This document shows, in pieces, positions 31,245 through 34,499 of a DNA stretch of 34,499 bases. The notes beneath the pieces were generated by a model. The model searched no databases. It saw only the letters and a program-made list of their open reading frames with translations, and had not been told where the DNA came from. Source of the DNA: Deltaproteobacteria bacterium. Lineage in GTDB: Bacteria > Myxococcota_A > UBA9160 > SMWR01. Each line of letters starts with the position of its first letter. Position 1 is the stretch's first letter. Position numbers and translations under genes: made by a program. The stretch covers positions 1 through 34,499 of the forward strand of contig JAHEJV010000009.1 of NCBI GenBank assembly GCA_024638705.1, written 5' to 3'.

Positions 31245-32330
31245 ATGACCGAAGCCATCGACTTCCTCGTCCGCCGCGACGACTTCCGCACCACCCGCTT
31301 GCACACACCCGACCCGGCGAGCCTCGAGATCTCCGACGGCGAGGCGCTGCTTCGCGTCGATCACTTCGCTCTCACCGCGAACAACGTCACCTACGCCGCG
31401 GCCGGCGACATGCTCGACTACTGGCGCTTCTTCCCCGCGCCCGAGGGCTGGGGACGCATCCCCGTCTGGGGCTTCGCCGACGTCGTGGCGTCGCGCGCCG
31501 AGGGCGTGGCCGTCGGCTCGCGCTTCTACGGCTACTACCCGATGTCGACCCATCTGCGCGTGCAGCCCACCCACGTGAACGCGGCGGGCTTCATCGACGG
31601 CGCCGAGCACCGCAGCCCGATGGCGCCGGCCTACAACCAGTATCGCGACGTCGCGGCCGACCCCGGCTACCTCGCCGACGACGAGCCGTCGCAGATGATC
31701 CTCCAGCCGCTCTTCACCACAGCCTTCCTGATCGACGACGCCCTCGCCGAGAGCGACTTCTTCGGCGCCCGCCGCGTCGTGCTCTCGAGCGCGTCGAGCA
31801 AGACGGCCTTCGGCACCGCGTTCCAGCTCGCGCGACGCGACGGCATCGAAGTGATCGGGCTCACCTCGCCGGGCAACGTCGCCTTCGTCGAAGGGCTCGG
31901 ATGCTATGCGCAGGTGGTCGCCTACGGCGACATCGCCAGGCTCGACGCGAGCCAGCCGACGATCTACGTCGACATGGCGGGCAACGGCTCGGTGCGCGGC
32001 GCGGTGCATCACCACTTCGGCGACCAGCTGGTGCACAGCCTCACCGTCGGCATGACCCACTGGGAGCACGGAAAGGCGGAGGAGAACCTCCCCGGCCCGG
32101 AGCCCACCTTCTTCTTCGCGCCGACCCGCGTGCAGAAGCGTATCGCCGACTGGGGCGGAGAGGGCTTCCAGCAGCGCTGCGGTGAGGCTTTCGCCGCGTT
32201 CCGCAAGCTGACGGGGAAGGCGCTGCGCATCGTGCGCGGCGGCCGGGCCGACCTCGAGCGCGTCTACCTCGACATGGTCGACGGCCGGGCGCCCGCCGAC
32301 GAGGGCCACATCCTCTCGCTCCACGAATAG
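31245..32330 (+). CDS. DUF2855 family protein (oxidoreductase-like)
   Basis: A 361-residue protein of the DUF2855 family, related by pattern to the zinc-independent medium-chain dehydrogenase/reductases; no activity is established. AGGAG lies 6-7 nt before the ATG. The N-terminal region LLRVDHFALTANNVTYAAAGD and WGRIPVWGFADVV match the MDR catalytic domain start, and RRVVLSSASSKTAFGTAF (about residues 185-202) fits the nucleotide-binding region. The C-terminal THWEHG and PTFFFAPTRVQKRIADWG motifs are characteristic of the family. Its position after the GST suggests a shared detoxification or redox role, which is inference. Confidence 0.9.
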   Translation: MTEAIDFLVRRDDFRTTRLHTPDPASLEISDGEALLRVDHFALTANNVTYAAAGDMLDYWRFFPAPEGWGRIPVWGFADVVASRAEGVAVGSRFYGYYPMSTHLRVQPTHVNAAGFIDGAEHRSPMAPAYNQYRDVAADPGYLADDEPSQMILQPLFTTAFLIDDALAESDFFGARRVVLSSASSKTAFGTAFQLARRDGIEVIGLTSPGNVAFVEGLGCYAQVVAYGDIARLDASQPTIYVDMAGNGSVRGAVHHHFGDQLVHSLTVGMTHWEHGKAEENLPGPEPTFFFAPTRVQKRIADWGGEGFQQRCGEAFAAFRKLTGKALRIVRGGRADLERVYLDMVDGRAPADEGHILSLHE

Positions 32331-32415
32331 TTCCCCGCGCGAGTTGCGCGTCGCTCGCCGCCATCGCGGCGAGCCGGCGCTCACATCGGTCGCAGTGACG
32401 ACCGATAAGGGCGGC

Positions 32416-32739
32416 ATGTTGCGCGTCGTCCCGCTCCTTCTCCTGTGCTTCGCCCTCTCGGGTTGCTTCGTCCTCGACGAGCTCGAATCGGGGCAGGAGA
32501 TCATGGAGAAGAATTCGCCGAAGGACGCGAAGAAGGCCGAGGCCACCGCCGAGGACGAGAACAAACCGCCGTCCGGCAGCCAGTGGTGGTCGTCGGCGAA
32601 GACGATCGAGCGCCGCGCGGACGACGAGAACGCCGACCCGGGCGACCCGAAGAAGCTCGTTTCCTGTCGTGTCTCCGGTGCCACGCGCTTCATGCGCCGC
32701 GGCGACTGTCTCTCCCAGGGCGGCACGCCCAGGGGCTGA
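32416..32739 (+). CDS. Small lipoprotein
   Basis: A 107-residue predicted lipoprotein. The ATG at 32416 gives MLRVVPLLLLCFALSGCFVL, with the lipobox LSGC. A longer in-frame start upstream would put the signal sequence internally, so it was rejected. The mature protein has a charged, low-complexity linker (PKDAKKAEATAEDENKPP) and a C-terminal motif with two cysteines (LVSCRVSGATRFMRRGDCLSQGG), a C-x(n)-C-xxx-GG pattern seen in several small secreted proteins, probably a disulfide loop. No family is assigned. Weak AAGGG ribosome-binding site. Confidence 0.72.
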   Translation: MLRVVPLLLLCFALSGCFVLDELESGQEIMEKNSPKDAKKAEATAEDENKPPSGSQWWSSAKTIERRADDENADPGDPKKLVSCRVSGATRFMRRGDCLSQGGTPRG

Positions 32740-32773
32740 CGTCCCGCGAGACGCGCCACCACGGATCACGCCC

Positions 32774-33091
32774 ATGGAACGCCGACGCAGCCCGCGCATC
32801 CGCTCACGCTTCGACGCCCTCGTCACCGCGGGCGCCCGCGAAGGGGCGTGCGTGCTCGCAGACATCTCCCACTCCGGCGCGCGGCTCGAGGACTGCTCGG
32901 AGCAGCCCCCGGTCGGCACGCGCGTGCGGCTCTACGTCTTCGCCGAGCCCGCGCCGGCCTTCGAGCTCCTGGGGGTGGTCGTCCGCCACACCGAGACCGG
33001 CTTCGCGATCGGCTACGAGCTGCACGACGCCGCGATCCGCGCCCGGGTGGACGCCGTCAGCGAGCTCGCCCGGCCGTCCGTCGCGAGCTGA
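32774..33091 (+). CDS. PilZ domain protein
   Basis: A 105-residue single-domain PilZ protein, a predicted cyclic-di-GMP receptor. Both ligand motifs are present: the arginine motif MERRRSPRIRSR (residues 3-8 form RRRSPR) and DISHSGARL with Asp30, Ser32 and Gly35. The rest (VGTRVRLYVFAEPAPAFELLGVVVRHTETGFAIGYEL) forms the expected six-stranded barrel. It starts 34 bp after the small lipoprotein stop. No pilus, flagellar or cyclase gene is adjacent, apart from a GGDEF fragment far away at 16942. Confidence 0.9.
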   Translation: MERRRSPRIRSRFDALVTAGAREGACVLADISHSGARLEDCSEQPPVGTRVRLYVFAEPAPAFELLGVVVRHTETGFAIGYELHDAAIRARVDAVSELARPSVAS

Positions 33092-33142
33092 GCCGATCGG
33101 ACGATTTCCCTTGTAATCCGATGGACTCCTCGGGATGATGCA

Positions 33143-33172
33143 CATGGGGGGTCGATTGGATCGCCCCCCATG
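33143..33172 (+). promoter_or_regulatory. Hairpin enclosing the L,D-transpeptidase start codon
   Basis: CATGGGGGG (33143-33151) pairs perfectly with CCCCCCATG (33164-33172), and CGAT/ATCG inside extends the stem by 4 bp past one bulged T, closing on a TGG loop. The ATG start codon (33170-33172) is entirely within the right arm. The only purine-rich sequence that could serve as Shine-Dalgarno, the G-run, is in the left arm. Such a structure would hinder initiation or respond to temperature or a factor. A DNA-level operator or a terminator for the PilZ message are alternatives. Confidence 0.6.
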
Positions 33173-33721
33173 CCCCGACGCCTCGCCGCGTTCCTCGCCC
33201 TGGCTTTGCCGTTTGCGGCCGGCGCGGACGAAGCCGAGCCGCCCCCCGTCGCCGACGACGCGGGCATTCTCCTCCACGTCGATCTCGCCACCTTCGAGCT
33301 CGGTGCGCTCGACCTCGACACCGCCGCGATCGGACCGACCCTGCGCGTCTCGATCGGCTCGCCATCCCATCCGACGCCGACGGGTGAGTTTCGCCCCACC
33401 CGAATCATCGAGAATCCCTCGTGGACGCCCGGCCCGATCGCGCGCTCCTTCGGCGCCCGCGAGCATTCGCCGTCGCGCACGAGCCCCCTCGGAGTCGGCA
33501 AGCTGCCGCTCGAGTTCGGTGCCATCCAGATCCACGCCGGCGCCGATCCGCTCCTGCTCGGCAAGCCCATGTCACTGGGATGCGTCAGCCTCGACGACGC
33601 GAGCTGGAGCCGGCTGATCGAGTGGCTCGAAGAGCGCGAATCGCTCCAGGCCTGGCACCGCCACGAAAACGGCGAGACCGAATCCCGCTTCCGCCGCCCG
33701 ATCCGCGTCGTGGTGCGCTAG
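33170..33721 (+). CDS. L,D-transpeptidase (YkuD) domain protein, exported
   Basis: A 183-residue exported protein with a YkuD catalytic domain, which makes or edits 3-3 cross-links or attaches proteins to peptidoglycan. The signal peptide is residues 1-18 (RLAAFLALALPFAAGA). The domain shows LRVSIGSPSHPTPTGEF (the usual GxxxxxTPxG motif), catalytic His122 in IQIHAG and Cys138 in MSLGCVSL. The canonical SHGC(I/V)R motif is altered to SLGCVS, missing the His and Arg, which may affect substrate or activity. The start codon lies in a strong hairpin and has no normal Shine-Dalgarno. Confidence 0.85.
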   Translation: MPRRLAAFLALALPFAAGADEAEPPPVADDAGILLHVDLATFELGALDLDTAAIGPTLRVSIGSPSHPTPTGEFRPTRIIENPSWTPGPIARSFGAREHSPSRTSPLGVGKLPLEFGAIQIHAGADPLLLGKPMSLGCVSLDDASWSRLIEWLEERESLQAWHRHENGETESRFRRPIRVVVR

Positions 33722-33745
33722 CCCGCAGCGAACGCACACGCGTGG

Positions 33746-33842
33746 GTCCGACATGGGGACGTCACCGATGTTCAGCGCGCCATGCGTGCACGAAGATCAG
33801 GAAACGCCCGCCGGCCAGGTAGGTGACGTCCCCATGTCGGAC
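33746..33842. repeat. 97-bp element with 21-bp perfect terminal inverted repeats
   Basis: The arms 33746-33766 and 33822-33842 are perfect inverted complements of 21 bp, each containing the core ACATGGGGACGTCACC or its complement. The 55-bp interior has no open frame. It lies between the convergent L,D-transpeptidase and MaoC genes. It resembles a MITE or a paired REP element and could act as a bidirectional terminator. No transposase is present in the window. Confidence 0.75.
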
Positions 33843-33861
33843 TCACCCCGGTCGTCCGGTG

Positions 33862-34344
33862 CTAGTCCGAGTAGATCAACCGCGTCAGCGTCTCCGCCAC
33901 GCAGCCCGGCTTCTCCTCGCCCTCGATCTCGATCGTCACCACCTGCTTGAGCTGCAGCGTGTTCGGCGCCTTCTGCTCCACCGACGCCAGCGTGCGGCGC
34001 GCGCGGACCTTCGAGTCGACCTTCACCGGGTTGGGGAAGCGCACCTTCTCGAGGCCGTAGTTCACGCCCATCACCATGCCCTCGTAGGCCTTCGGCTCGA
34101 CGGGCGGAATCTTCCCGCCGAGGTAGGGCACGAGAGAGAGCGTGAGGAAGCCGTGGGCGATCGTCACCTTGTAGGGCGAAAGCTTCGCCGACTTCTCCGG
34201 GTCGATGTGGATGAACTGGTGGTCGAGCGTGGCGTCGGCGAAGTCGTTGATGCGCGACTGGTCCACCTGGAACCACTCGCCCACTCCCTCTTCCTTGCCG
34301 ACGTTCGCCTTCCAGAGCTCGAGTGCGTTTGCTGCGGCACCCAT
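33862..34344 (-). CDS. MaoC family dehydratase
   Basis: A 160-residue hot-dog fold protein of the MaoC/(R)-specific enoyl-CoA hydratase family, which hydrates trans-2-enoyl-CoA. The hydratase 2 motif reads DATLDHQFIHIDPEKS, with catalytic Asp41 and His46 (D-x4-H), followed by TIAHGFLTLSLVPYL. The C-terminal strands (TLQLKQVVTIEIEGEEKPGCVAETLTRLIY) complete the fold. Length is normal for a single-domain member. AAGGAG lies 7 nt before the ATG at 34342-34344. A 36-bp tandem repeat begins 35 bp upstream of the start. It could act with the acyl-CoA dehydrogenases of this genome in beta-oxidation, though it is not in the same operon. Confidence 0.93.
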   Translation of the reverse strand: MGAAANALELWKANVGKEEGVGEWFQVDQSRINDFADATLDHQFIHIDPEKSAKLSPYKVTIAHGFLTLSLVPYLGGKIPPVEPKAYEGMVMGVNYGLEKVRFPNPVKVDSKVRARRTLASVEQKAPNTLQLKQVVTIEIEGEEKPGCVAETLTRLIYSD

Positions 34345-34378
34345 GTAGTGACTCCTTCGGGAGCGGGTGGCCGACGGC

Positions 34379-34499
34379 GCGCTCCGCTCCTCTGTCGGAC
34401 GGATTGCCGGTGCGGCGCTCCGCTCCTCTGTCGGACGGATTGCCGGTGCGGCGCTCCGCTCCTCTGTCGGACGGATTGCCGGTGCGGCGCTCCGCTCCT
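34379..34499. repeat. 36-bp tandem repeat running off the window
   Basis: Three identical head-to-tail 36-bp units at 34379-34414, 34415-34450 and 34451-34486 are followed by 13 bases of a fourth at the window edge. Each unit begins GCGCTCCGCTCCTCTGTCGG. The units abut with no spacers. The array sits in the upstream region of the MaoC gene (minus strand). Its full length is unknown. Confidence 0.92.

Noticed and set aside
34379-34499. CRISPR array suggested by 36-bp repeats
   Set aside because: The units abut directly with no spacers and no cas gene is nearby.

Overview
The window is GC-rich bacterial chromosomal DNA (very roughly 68-70% G+C by eye) densely packed with genes on both strands. 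I see no tRNA, rRNA, CRISPR array, phage or intact insertion sequence. The gene mix is an alternative complex III respiratory operon, paired acyl-CoA dehydrogenases, a luciferase-like monooxygenase, a cytochrome P450, a MaoC hydratase, DUF1329, DUF2855, DUF6502/DUF5666 and a selenoprotein. Together with GTG and TTG starts, this suggests a free-living, aerobic, lipid-metabolising member of the Myxococcota/Desulfobacterota-like (former Deltaproteobacteria) lineages. That placement is inference from gene content only.

Layout. 1-1511 (minus): the start of an alternative complex III operon, with pentaheme cytochrome ActA followed by the N-terminus of ActB. 1930-4285 (plus): two adjacent acyl-CoA dehydrogenases whose cofactor motifs are degenerate in complementary places. 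4375-4771: a 16-bp tandem repeat ahead of a Trm112-like gene. 4786-7260 (minus): a PAC2-family gene, then an OmpR-type response regulator and its histidine kinase. 7341-8846: a DUF1329 periplasmic protein. 9001-11465 (plus): a promoter with two copies of a palindromic operator, a small exported protein, a long intercistronic hairpin, and a coupled DUF6502-DUF5666 pair. 11462-13259 (minus): an outer-membrane barrel, a receiver-domain remnant and a lipoprotein. 13605-14867: an exported gluzincin peptidase, followed by 580 bp of interlocking inverted repeats. 15449-17049 (minus): a luciferase-like monooxygenase coupled to a HIT protein, with a GGDEF remnant upstream. 17163-21522: a P450 and two convergent polytopic membrane proteins whose 3' ends overlap. 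21783-23439: an NTF2-like/SDR pair divergent from an ArsR-type regulator. 23609-25139: a small basic protein and a KAS III enzyme.

25161-30182 (minus) is the most striking block. Its first gene is a fusion of a PRXL2/SelU-like peroxiredoxin domain and a short-chain dehydrogenase. An in-frame TGA lies exactly where the family has the first cysteine of its CxxC motif. A hairpin 25 nt downstream, with a GU-containing tetraloop, has the geometry of a bacterial SECIS element, so the gene very probably encodes a selenoprotein. It is followed closely by a Cys-type glutathione peroxidase, a DNA photolyase (TTGA overlap), a YbgA-like DUF523/DUF1722 protein (GTGA overlap) and a membrane-anchored protein. 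Read together, this looks like a peroxide and light-damage operon.

30265-34499: a GST with a C-terminal extension, a DUF2855 oxidoreductase-like protein, a small lipoprotein, a PilZ protein, an L,D-transpeptidase whose start codon is buried in a hairpin, a 97-bp element with 21-bp terminal inverted repeats, a MaoC hydratase, and a 36-bp tandem repeat running off the window edge.
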